Assembly (NCBI GenBank): GCA_004154925.1
Contig: QJNS01000099.1
Location: 186,001-250,000, forward strand
Length of the DNA stretch: 64,000 nt
Source of the DNA: Monosporascus cannonballus
Taxonomy: Eukaryota; Ascomycota; Sordariomycetes; Xylariales
Direction: 5' to 3'
Positions 46,105-58,676 of this stretch are shown here, piece by piece. Numbering within the stretch: position 1 is the first letter of the stretch; every line of letters begins with the position of its first letter. Under the pieces are notes generated by a model. It was not told where the DNA came from. It saw nothing but the letters and a program-made list of their open reading frames with translations, and did not search any database. The position numbers were made by a program, and so were the translations under genes.

Positions 46105-47289
46105 TTATTTTGGTTTCGAATCTAATTCCTGGGGTTGAGCCGGCTCATGATGCGCTGGTAGTTCTTGGGGTTCCATCCATGTCTTAGCCGGCTCAAGATA
46201 TGGTGGTATTTCAGGGAGGCCGCTCGTCGCGGACGGCAACCTTCTCCGGTGGCGGCGTAAGAGCCAGTACACAAGGACCGAGACGAGGAGAGGGCCGCCA
46301 ATCCCGACTCCCACCCCTATTCCAATTATCCCGCTTGTTGCTAGGTGTCAGGTGCCAAGGTGCGGCCCCCTTTCCGGGGCCCAGCGACCCACCAGTGTGG
46401 CTCCAGTTTGTGTATATATAGGGGGGCTTCGCCCCCGAGTAGTTAGAAAAGGGCAGGCATTAATGGTCATCTATTTACTACCCATACTATGAACCACCTG
46501 CTGGGCTGCTTTTTCTGCCTCTCACTCCGTACTTTACCATTTTCCCTGACACTAGGTTTCCGCTGGAAAGATCGGTGGCGTCCGCGCCGGCCTGGTGGGT
46601 GTCGCTGGTTCCTGGGGTGGACTGGCCCCTTTCGGGGGAACCGGGCGGCGATGTGATGACGGTGGGAGATGCAGTCGTAGTGTCTGATACAAAGTCGGCT
46701 GATTTCCACCTGATCTCTATGCCGTAAGCATTGAACCCATACCGGCCGGTTGCTGTGGTAGCTACGAAACCAATTCCTGGTGTGCTGGTCGTGTATACGA
46801 AAGTGCCTGATTCTGGATCTAAGATCGTGCAAAGGCCACTCGTGTACCAAGGATATTGGTCTCCAGTCTGGCAACCATAATTTCTGGCAATCTATTAGGA
46901 CCATATTGACTAGTAAGGCGCATTTACCGACGTCGTCGAATACGTACCGAGGACAACATGTGGCCCTCGTCTCGGTAAGGGAGTCTACCGAAACCACGCT
47001 CGAACATGCTGTTTCGTATCTGAAAGGGCAGATAGATACCTGGGGAGAAGTAACGGGAAGTCTCGGGCTGCCAGCCACTGGGAAAGCATGCCGAAGTGCT
47101 CTGTACTGGGCCGAGGTGGAAGTAGAAACAGATAATGGTCTCGCCGTCACCACCAACACATTTAATATCGGTGCGATGGGACCTGTACAGGTCGATAGTG
47201 CACGAAGGAGAGGGACTGAAGATTGTTGTAAGAGCTGGTGGCGAGGTAGTCCCTGACGCTGAGGTAATGGTTGGAACAGACGCCGCCAT
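46105..47289 (-). pseudogene. Frameshifted single-pass membrane surface protein gene
   Basis: On the minus strand, an N-terminal region from ATG 47289 (MAASVPTITSASGTTSPPAL, then CFPSGWQPETSRYFSPG) belongs to a Sordariomycete family of secreted/membrane proteins with a Cys-rich ectodomain, one TM helix and a basic tail. At 47031-47038 the tandem GATAGATA shifts the frame; the continuation (ICPFRYETACSSVV, ETRATCCPR) is in the next frame and would be continuous with one GATA fewer. A normal 64 nt intron follows (46884-46947, donor GTACGT, acceptor GCCAG), then NYGCQTGDQYPWYTSGLC and RYGFNAYGIEIRWKSADF, a Thr/Ser-rich stalk, and after an unresolved junction GIGVGVGIGGPLLVSVLVYW-LLRRHRRR, the TM helix and stop-transfer, ending ELDSKPK. 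Likely a pseudogene; a sequencing error could mimic it. Confidence 0.7.
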
Positions 47290-50200
47290 TGAGCAAAGAT
47301 GCTGTTAGAACGGTTGTAATTGAACTAAATGTAAGAATAAGTGAGTAAGATAATCTCGGAGGCATTGAATATGGGGGGAGAACACGGAGCTGGTAGACAC
47401 TTTAAGGGGGAAGGCTTAGGTGTAGGCAGATGGAGACCAGGGGTTGATGCGGTTGGAACTTCAAACTCCCTTTTTGTTCTAGAGGCGTTACATCGGCGCT
47501 TAGGCAAGCGCTCTAAATTCACAAGATCAACCGAACCTTGGTGTACCAGTCCGAGTCTCCCATCTCTTGAGAATGGCTCAGTCGTCTACGAAGTAATTAC
47601 ACTAAGAAGCCCCGTCGCCGTTTTAATAGTTTGGGGCGAATGCGACGTCAGGTTCGCCTCGCTTTTACGATGCCACAAGTCGCTGCAGAGATTTACAGTG
47701 CACGGTACTCATTCTAAACGGGATATGCTTTTTGTGCTTAGAACAAGTTCCCGACTTCTGTATTAGATGCTGGTGTCGGAGAGCATAGATACATTGCTAG
47801 TCCAGATAAGCTCGCACCAAGAATGGTTCAAGCGCCCACCTTTTGCAATCCAACAGCTGGCCACGCCATCGGCGGGATGCGAAGCCATACCGTCTTGGCT
47901 CTTTGATTTCATTGAACCTAATACAAACCAAGACAGGCTAAAACCACGGATTATGTAAAACGCCGAAGAAATATGCTATTTTTGATCAAGTAGACCGGAG
48001 ACTAACAATACGATAATGAGTAAAAGGGAAAAGGGAATTAATTCCTTCTGAGAACACAAAAAGCTGGGTTACTTGGCTTGTAATAATTTCAACGAATTTA
48101 TTAAGATAACATGGTATTCCGCGTATGATGCTTGGGGGTTAATGTGGTTATGCTATACAAGCCCCGATTTTCTTTCGCGGTGGGGTGCGATTCGCTTTAG
48201 GCTGCCTTATGTATTTGCCATACAGTTTATTAGGAAGTGATAAGTTTAGTATTCTGCTCTGTAGTTTTGGTTCGATCGCGGATAGGGGTTGATAATTCAT
48301 AGAATATCTGTCACGTGATAACCCTAATCAACCTCCGGATAGTGCTGTCTTATATATCTTATATAATGATTTTGGTGCGTCGCGACTTCATCTAATAACC
48401 TAGAAATTAGTAGATATATGGCGCTTGTGTGCAATTTAACTGCAATTATCCCTGTATCTGTTAGTTAGCTGCTTACCCCGCTGGGAAGCAGAAGTGGATG
48501 GGACGATTCAGGACTTAGAGTTGTTCTAAAAGGCTTGCGCACCGACATCACTTCCGTGTGGGGAGGGGCTATTCGGCGGCACTGCGGCTTACTTCGGGGA
48601 CGGGCCTGGGGTTATGGCGTTCAAGAAGGAACGTTTCGGATCCTGCATCATCATACAGGTTGCCCATTTATCACTAGAAGTCAGCCACCGGTTGATATTT
48701 TGGCCCGGCCAGATGTCGGCCTTATTTAGCATGGAGGTTGATATACTGGCGACAACAAGATATACAGTTTCACTTATTACGCTCCTCACTAGGGAAATCG
48801 TGTAAAGCCCAAGCTAGCGTCAAGTTCATCAGCTTGCTATGGAAGATGTGGCAGAAGCCCACTACATAATTACCATGCGTACCTAGGATTCGTTGTACTA
48901 CCAAAGCTCGGGAAGGCTTTAAGTGACCAACCCCTTGGTGAGGATAGGTAGCTTGGACAATGAGTGAAACGGTAAAGTATAGACTTAAAATGAATATTGG
49001 GACTTCGTTGTGCTCTTAGGCTTCGACTAGATAAGAGACATTGTTACTAAGCATTTTGGCATTGCGCAGTCTTGCCCATCCCCACTTCCGTGTAAGGCTC
49101 CGTGGAAGCTATCACTTTTCTGCGCCTCGGGGTGGTTTCTACAGGTCTTTGAATAATACTGGAGCAGTTTGAATCGAGACTCTTCAACATATAGCCAGTC
49201 AGCATGCTTTGTACTACTCTCTTTAACACCATTTAGCAATTGCAAGATGATCCACTCAGACATAGAAGCTCGCAGAGCCGGCGAGTGGCAGCAGGCTCGG
49301 CAGCGATGTGGATAATAATGATAACCCTAGCCGGCCAATGAATATGCTCGATCTATCGAGTTTTGCTGTGGCTACCCGTCCGGATAGATAGGGATTGTCA
49401 TCGAACTAGCCAGTACTTGAAAGGGTAGACCTGATATTACACCTTCAACAGGAACACTGTAATTCGATGATGGTGCCAAAGTGACCTTGGAAGTGGCGCT
49501 GGGCGGTGAGTAGCATGCCTTTCGAACGGGTATCTGCATGACGCTTATGTTATGTTTTGCGCCGGAAGGAATGTGATTGTGTGCGATGCCAACATATATC
49601 AATACACTTTGAGCCGAGATGAGATGGCTATCGCTTACGCCCAGCTATAATGCTTGAGGTGAAAGCTGCCACAACCCGGTCCCGCTCGCGTCTAGCCCTC
49701 TACCGTCCAATCCCATATCATCAGCGGGGAGTGAGCGTAATGGAGAATGGAGCTACCGAAGGGAAGGCCGGTATATCAACCACAAAGATAGAGTCTTTCC
49801 TTGTTAAACCCCTACATGGCTGTTGAACATGCATATGTAGTCGGTGTTGTGATGCATTAGTACCGCGTCCATTGCGACCCAAGACAGCAGGATGACTTAG
49901 AAACGCCCATAGTGTCCCCTTCATCAAGGGTGATTTTCCTTGGAGCCCCCGATACAATAACCCGCTCGAACCAGACCCAGGGGATTTTGCCTTCAAAGAA
50001 AGAACGAAGGAGTTTCATTTCTTTTGGGCTACTCTGAACCGTCGGTTCTTGAACAGGCTGACACAGTCTGTCAACCTTTCCTCTTGGATCACAGGTAGAA
50101 TCGTTGCTATCCTACCGTAACCCCCCTTTAACGCCTTTCGACAATAGTCTGCCTTAGAGGTACTTCGGTACCTGTCTGCCAAGTTCCAAGGTTTGTTTTG

Positions 50201-51000
50201 ATTATTGTGGCCAGCCCTGTTTTGTAAAGCTCACATGATCAAGACCGATGAGCGTATCAAGTTGCTCTTCTTGGAACAGCTGCAATAGACCTCAAGACAG
50301 ACACGCCTGAACCTGGTCACTTTTCTTCAGCGTAACGCTTTATTGCTGGTGTTTGATACCATGGGCCCTGGAAATCGAGGCGAACAGCTAGGATCAATGA
50401 AGCTAGGCTCTCAGGCCCTGTCGGTCAAATGCTGGTAATGGAAGGGGTATGTCAACCAGAACATCGCTCTCCCCACCTACCCCTTTCGGATGCAAGCTGG
50501 CACTGTAGGTATTTACCTTACTATATCCGGTACTCTATGATAGGTGGTTCAGTAGGGTCTAAAGTAATATAAGTGGATTGAATGCTGCGCAGACTCTTAT
50601 TATGAACCCTTTTGCAAGCCTTGCATATTTCCTCCCGAGACCCGCATCCCCTCCTAGCTCCCCCCGCAGACTCTGCGGCGCAACCTTTTGGTTCGATGCG
50701 GCGGCCATATGCTTCTTAACGGGGTTTCCCCTGCCTGACTGACAACCCCCGTTGCAGCGTAGTGTATTGGTGTTATCCCCCACAAAGGCCTCTAGAACCT
50801 AAAAGGTCCTAATGAGAGAGAGTGTGTAACGAAGCCTCCTTAAATACAGACATATGCGTTCCCCGAAAGTTGCCCTTAGCAATTTCCTTTGTCGTGTATG
50901 AACCTGAGCCGGTCCTGCTTTACCCTGAGCCAGGGTGAGCCTGGGGTGAGCTTGTGGTACAGCTCAGGAGCCCGTTTTTGGACGCCCCGGTTAAAGTTGT
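47290..51000. other. Gene-poor interval leading into the AT-rich tract
   Basis: Several short frames (47341-47766 +, 48535-48805 both strands, 49027-49263 -, 49721-49996 -) but none with a domain or codon bias. 50580-50850 resembles part of 45600-45830 and may be an LTR-like fragment. From about 51000 base composition shifts strongly to A+T. Confidence 0.4.
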
Positions 51001-51715
51001 TATTTACCAAAAATAGAAATAACCATAATAGGGATTATTTTTGAGTTGCTCGCTTACGCGCAGAAAGGCTTATGATCTTAATCCATCTATTACTTGTTGG
51101 ATATCTTTTGGCTATACGAATTACGACGTTTACGACCGTTTTAGCTTTTCGCCGTCGGTATTCTAGCGCCAAAAGCGCTTAATTGTAAAAAAAGCAACTT
51201 TATTATAATCATTTTTTTAAAAAAAGAGCTATATTAATTAATTGGAAGCGAATAGTGCTTCGACGACGATTTAGAATAGACCATAGATAGTTAAACCATG
51301 CGGAAAAATGGATATAAAACAGATTTAAACAGTTAATTAGTTAAATTCCTGATAGTAGGACGGTATAACGGCAATACAAAATGGACCAGTTCGATTTTAG
51401 CAGCTAAAATAAATAAGCCTTAGTTTACGAAAGAAGCAAAAAAGGAAACGGCGGAATCGAAGTTACCTGGTTTAATCCCGGTTCGATGATTTTCTGAAAA
51501 AAGTCGTCTGGCGGTAAAGCCAGGAACAAGCATAAATAATACCTCCCTAGATATTTATGTATGCATGGTGGTTAACCCAGAAATCGCGCATCTATAACCG
51601 CGTTAAGGGCCAGCCGGCATCATATACCATTAAAGGTTTTATAAAGAATATTCCCGGAGTAGCCGATATAAACCGAAAAGGCTTCGACACGGATCTACCA
51701 GCATAAAAAAAGGCA

Positions 51716-51822
51716 GCCGGAAATAACAGACCCATCCATGCCGTATAATTCGTCGAGCCAGGAGAAAGCCCCGAAAGTAAGTGCAAATGCTAAAACCAGG
51801 AGGCGAAAAGGCCGCCTCGAGG
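51716..51822 (+). repeat. ~100 bp direct repeat, copy 1
   Basis: Contains AGACCCATCCAT.(C/A)(C/T)GTATAATTCGTCGA; matches 51851-51956 at a 135-base period, with differences mostly G/A and C/T. Confidence 0.75.
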
Positions 51823-51850
51823 CCGCCGTATAGCTAATCCCCCTTGCAAA

Positions 51851-51956
51851 CCACCCGGAATCAGACCCATCCATAATATGTAACTCGTCGAATCAGGAAA
51901 AAGCTCAAAAAGCTAAGTATAAACGCCAAAATTAAGAGACGAAAAAGTTATCTCGA
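51851..51956 (+). repeat. ~100 bp direct repeat, copy 2
   Basis: Second copy; relative to copy 1 it is A/T-shifted (GAGCCAGGAGAAAGC versus GAATCAGGAAAAAGC), as expected if both copies were RIP-mutated to different degrees. Confidence 0.75.
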
Positions 51957-52147
51957 AAGAATTCGAATTTCAACTTTTATTGGGCGGGAATTACGACGTA
52001 TTTAAAATCGATTCCTGACGATCTGCAAGGGAAATTAGCTATACGATAGCCTTTTTGCCGTTACCCCTATGTTTCTGCCCTGCGATCCCTGCACCTAGTC
52101 GTTTAATCGCTTAATTATCGATATTATACCTTCTAAATCCATATCTC

Positions 52148-52152
52148 TAAAG
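52148..52152 (+). repeat. Target-site duplication TAAAG (left)
   Basis: TAAAG immediately before the 5' LTR, identical to 59063-59067 immediately after the 3' LTR. Confidence 0.85.
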
Positions 52153-52541
52153 TGTTACGACCTGACAGGCTCAGGTCTCGGGAACGGTCAGCCTTGACCG
52201 AAACAGGACCCAAGTGGGTCAAAGCACGTGACTGGTGCTTAGTCAGAAACTACTAAGCACAATTAAACGGTTGTTCAGTTAAGTTCCGTTAAGCATAATC
52301 GATTAACGCTATTCAGTTAATAATTATTAAGTACGTAAAAAAAAGAAAAGTATATAATTACGTTTATTTTATATAACTTAGATAATTTTAGTTTATAATA
52401 ACAATTCGTTACCTAAAACGTTTTTGGTATTACGAAACGTAATACGATATTATATTTATTATTCAAAATCTTACGATACTTTTGTTAACATAAATCCGTC
52501 GACTTAGGTTTAATAATTGGTTAATTAACTTAGCCGTTATA
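52153..52541 (+). repeat. 5' LTR
   Basis: 389 bases, starting TGTTACGACCTGACAGG and ending GCCGTTATA. Aligns end to end with 58677-59062; the differences I checked are transitions plus a small A-run indel. Confidence 0.93.
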
Positions 52542-53581
52542 CGTTGCAAATTCTTATTCAGTAATACCGTTAAATTCTGAGCAATATCGCCGACATTATG
52601 TTTACTAGTAAGCAACCCGAACAACCTATTTACCGGGTCCTTAAGGACCCTGATACCGGAATGGAATCCGAGGAGGAAAAGGAGCAGCCTCGCCTTTTTC
52701 GAAAGAAAGTTCTTTAACGCCTGGATGTTATAAACGAACATATCTTTTAGTTGGAATAAGACAAAAATGATTTTATTACGTCCTTCCAAGTTACCCATAA
52801 AAAGTTCGAAGAGAAAGGAAAAGCTCCTAAAACTGGAAAACCCTTTTGGTCGAACTAGGTTATTCAGCTAAATTTTACCAAGGAACTAGGAGAAATTTTT
52901 AAACCTTTTAAATCGGAACTTTTTGATAAAACTTTTATTAAATTATAATTATTTTTAACCCAATGCCGAACATATTTTGGGTATTTTCTTATTTAATTTG
53001 TTACGCTTATTTTACGAATTAAGTTCGCGATTAGACAATTTACCGGAAACGCGGTTATTTAATTTAAGCCGGCCATAAAAGAATATATCATTTTATTAGT
53101 CGAAAAACGAAACCTAAAAATAATGTAAGTTTATAACGATTACGAATAATTCGAATAAGTATTAATAAAGGTATTCGGAATAATAAACGAAAAAATAAAA
53201 GCCGAAATATAAATCTAATAGTTACGATAAAAAGGATCGGTATCTAAATACGGCAACATATTTATTTAATTAATATTTAAATTAAATTGAAAATAAAAAA
53301 TATTAATAGTTAAGTTTTTCGACGGCCTGAAAAAAGAAATATAAGAAAAACTTTTTAAGTTAAACCGACCTGATTATTTGTTAGATTATATCGTTATAAC
53401 AGTTAAGATTAATAATTAATAATATATTTGGCGTACGAAAAATATTAAGGGAAAGCATAATAATAAATTTTGGCATACGGCCAATACCAGCGTTTTTTAG
53501 CGTAATAATATTTCTTACGGCATTAAACCGGGCCTTATAGAGCTGGGAGCTACCCATAAAAAGGATTAAAGCCAGATTAAG

Positions 53582-53626
53582 TGTTATAATTGCGGAAAAA
53601 AAGGGCATAAGGTTTATAAATACTTT
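53582..53626 (+). pseudogene. Gag zinc knuckle relic
   Basis: C-X2-C-X4-H-X4-(C to Y) retained in one frame: the fourth ligand codon TGT/TGC has become TAC, a G-to-A change of the RIP type. Confidence 0.8.
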
Positions 53627-55454
53627 TCGCCTAAAAAATTACGAAGAAATAACTGGAAGCCTATACCCGAAAAATAATTTAAGGGGAATTAAAAAAAAAA
53701 ATAAACCTATTAATATAATTCAACTTAAGTATATATTAGGTCTCCCGTAATAAAAAATGCAATAAGGGATACGAAAAGCCAAAAATCTGGTTTAGTAAGT
53801 AATTAAGGAAAAACGGAACATTTTTAAAGGATAGCTAAAAAAGCATTAAGGCTGGACGGAAAAAATTTATCCTAAAACCCTTAATCGATACGGCAGGATA
53901 TATGCTATTTATTATAAATAACAAAACTGCCCTGTCCATAAAAAGTAAAAACGATATATCCATAGTAAAATTACCCGAATATATTACGAAGGATTCGACT
54001 TTCCTAACAAAATAAAAAATAATAAAAATAACGAATAATAATATCGATACTTTCGATCCATAACCCTTGAAAATAATTTTCTTTAACTGGCTATAATAAA
54101 GAATTAACCAGAAAAAAAATGGTATCCGTAGGAAAACCCCTTTTGTTATTACAAATAATACGATTACCAAACAAAAAAAAAGTTAATCCAGCGTACAGTA
54201 AAAAAGTATTGCCAGAAAGTTATTACGGATTTTTATTTCCAGTTAGCATTTACTACAAATCCTGATAAGCGATAAGCCTTAAAAGAAAAAATTTAACAAT
54301 TTATACGAAATTTCCAATAAAAAAGGGATAAAGCCCAATAAGAAACTATACGCTATATTAAGAAATAATTTATTCAGTAAGGAAAGGAATTATAGCAAAA
54401 TTAGGAATAATTAATACGGTTCGAAAAAATAATATGCCGGCAAAAATAACAGATATAGCAGCTTAACGCGCTGTACTAAAAAATATAGACCAGGCTTAAC
54501 GGATTCGAACAAAAGTTAAAAGAAGAAAGTTACTTATAAAAAAGCCGCAAAATAACAAAACCTAGGGGAATTAGGATGAATTCCTAAAAAAGGCTTTAAA
54601 CGCGACGATAAAAGCCGTTAATAACTTTATTACCTTAGATATACGAATCGGAACGTATTGGTATACCGTAATGGTAAATTACGGAGCTATATACGGGAAT
54701 TATATTATACCGGACGTAATTAACGAATTTAAATTATTATGGAAATATAAGTTAAAACCTTATATAACGACGAACGTTAAAAGTTAGGATTTCGCTTACG
54801 ATAACGGAAAAATTTTACGCAAAATTAATTATTTCGAAATTTTTATTTAAGGATAACACCAAATAATTAATTTCGACGTCGTTCCGTTTGGGAATTATAA
54901 TATAATCTTAGGATTATTATGGATACGCTAGTACGGAATTTTAATTAACGGAAAAACTGGCTAGGTAAAATTCCTTTTACCTTTTATTAATAAATAAAAA
55001 AAAGAAATAAAATCTTAATATTTAATCGAAAATGGCGACGAATACAGGCATAAGGATACGATAAATATCTTATTACCCAAAGGGATAAAATATAAAAAAA
55101 AAACGGGCATTAAAAAAAATATAATATATCGTTATTATTATTAAAGCAAAATTAAGGTAATTAAATAATAATCTAAAATAATAATCCCAAAAATTAAAAA
55201 AATTAATTAATATGTTACCATAATATTACAGATACGAATAGCTTTTTAAAAAGGAGCTTAATACAAAATTATTAGAATATAACGAATAAGATTATGAAAT
55301 AATTTTTAAAAAAGGATTTTTAACGAAATTTTATCCTATTTATAACCTTAATAAAAACGAATTATACGCCCTTAAAAATACCTAGAAAATCGGTTACAAA
55401 AGGGATAAATTCGATCTTCAAAATTACCAGCAGAATATCCAATATTTTTTGTGC

Positions 55455-55970
55455 TAAAAAAAAATGGGAAATTGCGATTTATAGTTAATTACCGCTAATT
55501 GAACGATATTATTATTAAAGATCGAATATTATTACCTTTAATTATTAAGATAAAAAACCGTTTTTATAAAACCAAATAATTCATAATATTCGATTTTAAA
55601 AATGGATATAACTTTATTAAAATTAAAAAAAAAATATGAATGGAAAACAGCTTTTAGAACAAAATACGGATTATTTAAGTACTTAATTACGCTAATGGGA
55701 TTTACAAACGTACCGGCAACCTTTTAACGAATAATAAATTATGTGCTACGGGAATACTTCGACGTTTTTGTTATATGCTACTTCGACGATATTCTCATTT
55801 TTTCCGAAACGGAAAAGATATATATAGGATACGTTTACTAAGTTTTTCAAGCTTTACAGGACGCTAAGTTATTGGTTAACGTAAAAAAAAGTTAGTTCCA
55901 TAAGCAGGAAATAGAATACTTAGGATATATTATTATCCTAGAACATATCAGGATAAATCCAAAAAAAATT
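55455..55970 (+). pseudogene. Reverse transcriptase relic
   Basis: Readable blocks: KIKNRFYKTK, FDFKNGYNFIKI, KTAFRTKYGLFKYLITLMGF, REYFDVFVICYFDDILIFSE and KQEIEYLGYI, matching gypsy-type RT motifs in order, interrupted by stops where Trp and Gln codons would lie. Confidence 0.92.
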
Positions 55971-56209
55971 GCTGCAGTAATAAAATGGCAAATATTAATA
56001 ATAGTTAAAAAAGTATAAATATTCCTTAATTTCGTTAATTATTATAGGAAGTTTATTCGAAACTTTAACAAAATAATTATATCCCTAATTAACTTTATTA
56101 AAAAGGAAAAAGAATTTAAATAAACGTTAAAAACAAAAAAGGCGTTCCAGGAAATCAAAAATGCAATTATTAATAAGCTAATATTAATTATGTACGATCC
56201 AGTACGCCC

Positions 56210-56590
56210 CGTTAAACTAAAAACCGATATTTCGGATTATGCGTTAAACGCCGTAATCGGATAGCGGGATAATTAAGGTAAATTATATTTTATTGCATTT
56301 TTCTTATATAAGTTAAAAGGAACCGAATTTAATTACGGCATTTTAGACAAAAAGTTTATAGCCATTATTATGGCATTTCGCGAATTTAAGTATTTCTTAA
56401 AAGGAAATTTACACCAGGTTAAGATTTATACGGATTATCAAAATTTTATCCGATTTATTACGACTAAAGAACTTATAAAATAACAATTACGATACGCGGA
56501 AAAGTTAGCGAATTTCGACTTCGTTATTATCCATAAAAAAGGCGTAAAAAACGGCAAAGCGGACGCCTTAAGCAGGCGATTAAATCTCGA
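56210..56590 (+). pseudogene. RNase H relic
   Basis: LKTDISDYALNAVIG, ELKGTEFNYGILDKKF-like block, then FREFKYFLKGN and KNGKADALSRR, the usual gypsy RNase H landmarks, with stops at former Gln/Trp positions. Confidence 0.88.
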
Positions 56591-56869
56591 AAAAAAGCTG
56601 GCTAAAGTTAGCCATATAATTTTCGATATTACTACAAAAAGATATTTACGTTTACGACAAATTGCAACAATTCGGGCAGTACCTTTAAACATATATCAAA
56701 AGATCCAGCAGTACAATAACGGTTTTCCAGAAAACCAAAAAACAGACAGGATATAAATTTTAAAAGAATATCGGATAAACTTAATACGAAACATATACGA
56801 ATATCAGCTATATAAACATCTAAGGATTTATAAAACCTTAAAACAACTTTAACGTATATATTTTTTTCT

Positions 56870-58000
56870 TAAAATAAAAACGATAATCCAGAAAGTATAA
56901 CGATAATATAACCTTTGCAATAAGGCTAAGGTATAACGACATAAACTTTACGGAAAATTACAATTATTACCAATCTCGGAAAAATTATGGGATTCGATTA
57001 TTATGGATTTTATTATTAAATTTCCCTTATCCGAAAACCTAACAATAAAAATACATTATAACAGCATTTTCGTTATTATTAATCGATTTATAAAGTTTTC
57101 CTACTTTTTACTTTATTATAAAGATACTAACGTAAAACAAATGGCGTACATCTTTTTCAGAAATATTTTCAGTATATATGGATTACTAATGGAAATTATC
57201 TTAAATAAAAAATCAATTTTCGCGTTTAAATTTTGGTAAGGCCTTATAACATAAATCGGCCTAAATCATAAGTTATCCAACGTATTTAGACCCCAGATAA
57301 ATAAATAGACGGAATAATTGAACTAAACGTTAAAAACATATTTACGATATTATATTAATTACAAACAAAATAACTAGGTTAAGAAATTACCTATTACTTA
57401 ACTGGTTTATAATACCAATTATTACGAAAATATCAAGATAATACCGTTTAATACAAATTTCGGTTTTATTCCAGAAATTTACAAAAAAATACGTAACGAC
57501 AATCCGGTTAATATTAAAATAATCCTTACGTCAGAACAATTACAACAATTACATCAAAAAATAAAAACAAAATTAAAATTCGTACAGAAGCAAATAAGCA
57601 AATACTATAACAAAAAAAGGTTAAAGGGACCAACTTTCGAAAAAAAGAAAATGGTTTACCTTGCCACCAAAAACATCTAAATAAAAAAACCTAACAAAAA
57701 ATTCGATTTCAAATATATCGGTCTATATAAAATCGCCAAAAAAATCTTAAAAAATAATTATTAATTGGAACTTCTACTTAAAGTTAAATTCCATCTAATT
57801 TTTTATATTTTTTTATTCAAATTAATAACAAATACAATTAAGGTATATACGGTATAAGACGATATAAAAGTAAAAAACGAACAAATATATAAGGTGGAAA
57901 AGATTTTCGATACGTAAAAACAAAACAGATTCACCCAGTACCTAATCAAATAAAAAAAGCACCCAAATTCCGAAAATATCTGGGAACCTGCCAAAAATCT
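56870..58000 (+). pseudogene. Integrase and chromodomain relic
   Basis: Integrase core with IIMDFIIKFP and FIKFSYFLLYYKDTN; a run corresponding to the HPQTDGQTERVNQTLE block near 57280-57345; and a C-terminal chromodomain with Y-L-I-K-stop where YLVKW is expected (TGG to TAG), then WEPAKNL. Confidence 0.88.
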
Positions 58001-58662
58001 TACTGGCGCCCAACGCCTATTAAAAAACTTTTACCAATAACGTCGGGAACGCCGGCGATAAAGGCATCCCAATTAACGGCTTCGAATACGGAAAAAGCAA
58101 ACTAATCGAAGGATTCAAAAGGTAAAGAAAGGGTAATAACGGAGGCCTCCACGGAAACCTGTTCCTGGCGCTTTTACTTTTTTAGTTTTTCCAAGGACTG
58201 CAGTTCCCGCTAAACCATTTTTATACCCTTAGAACGAAAAAAAGCTTTTTGCTTACGAAGGCGGATTAAACGAATAATAACCTTATTTATTTTTTGCTAA
58301 TAACGTTTTTAAAGTTCTAAAAAACGCTTTTCGGCAAACGTCTTTTTACGTTCGAACCGTTAGTTTTCGGTACGAATGTTCTTTAACGAAAAAAGCGGAA
58401 CGCCGTTCCCATTGCAAAAGGAATTACGTTTTACGCAAGCCTTGCATTTTGAAACGTTTTTTATCATTTCATATTTCCACCCCTTAAAAAAGCATAAGGA
58501 GTACGGCATAATTTCGAAATTAAACTTTTCAAAGATAAAAAGAAGGTTTTGACGACGAACGGTCGAAAAAAAATCCTGACGACAAGATTTAATAACGCGA
58601 CCAGATATTATAAAGGAAAATAATACTTACAAAAAAAAAGAATTTTCGGGGCAAAAATTTGT

Positions 58663-58673
58663 GAAAAAAAGGA
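58663..58673 (+). other. Polypurine tract
   Basis: GAAAAAAAGGA a few bases before the 3' LTR; the expected plus-strand primer site of an LTR retrotransposon. Confidence 0.6.
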
Positions 58674-58676
58674 TCG

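Larger units (their letters stand above)
51001..52147. other. AT-rich, RIP-like repeat debris left of the LTR element
   Basis: Dense TAA/TTA content and no open frames on either strand beyond short stretches. Includes the two ~100 bp copies listed separately. Confidence 0.6.

Noticed and set aside
52463..54170. Minus-strand open frames of 75-111 codons
   Set aside because: They are shadows within the RIP-mutated plus-strand retrotransposon.
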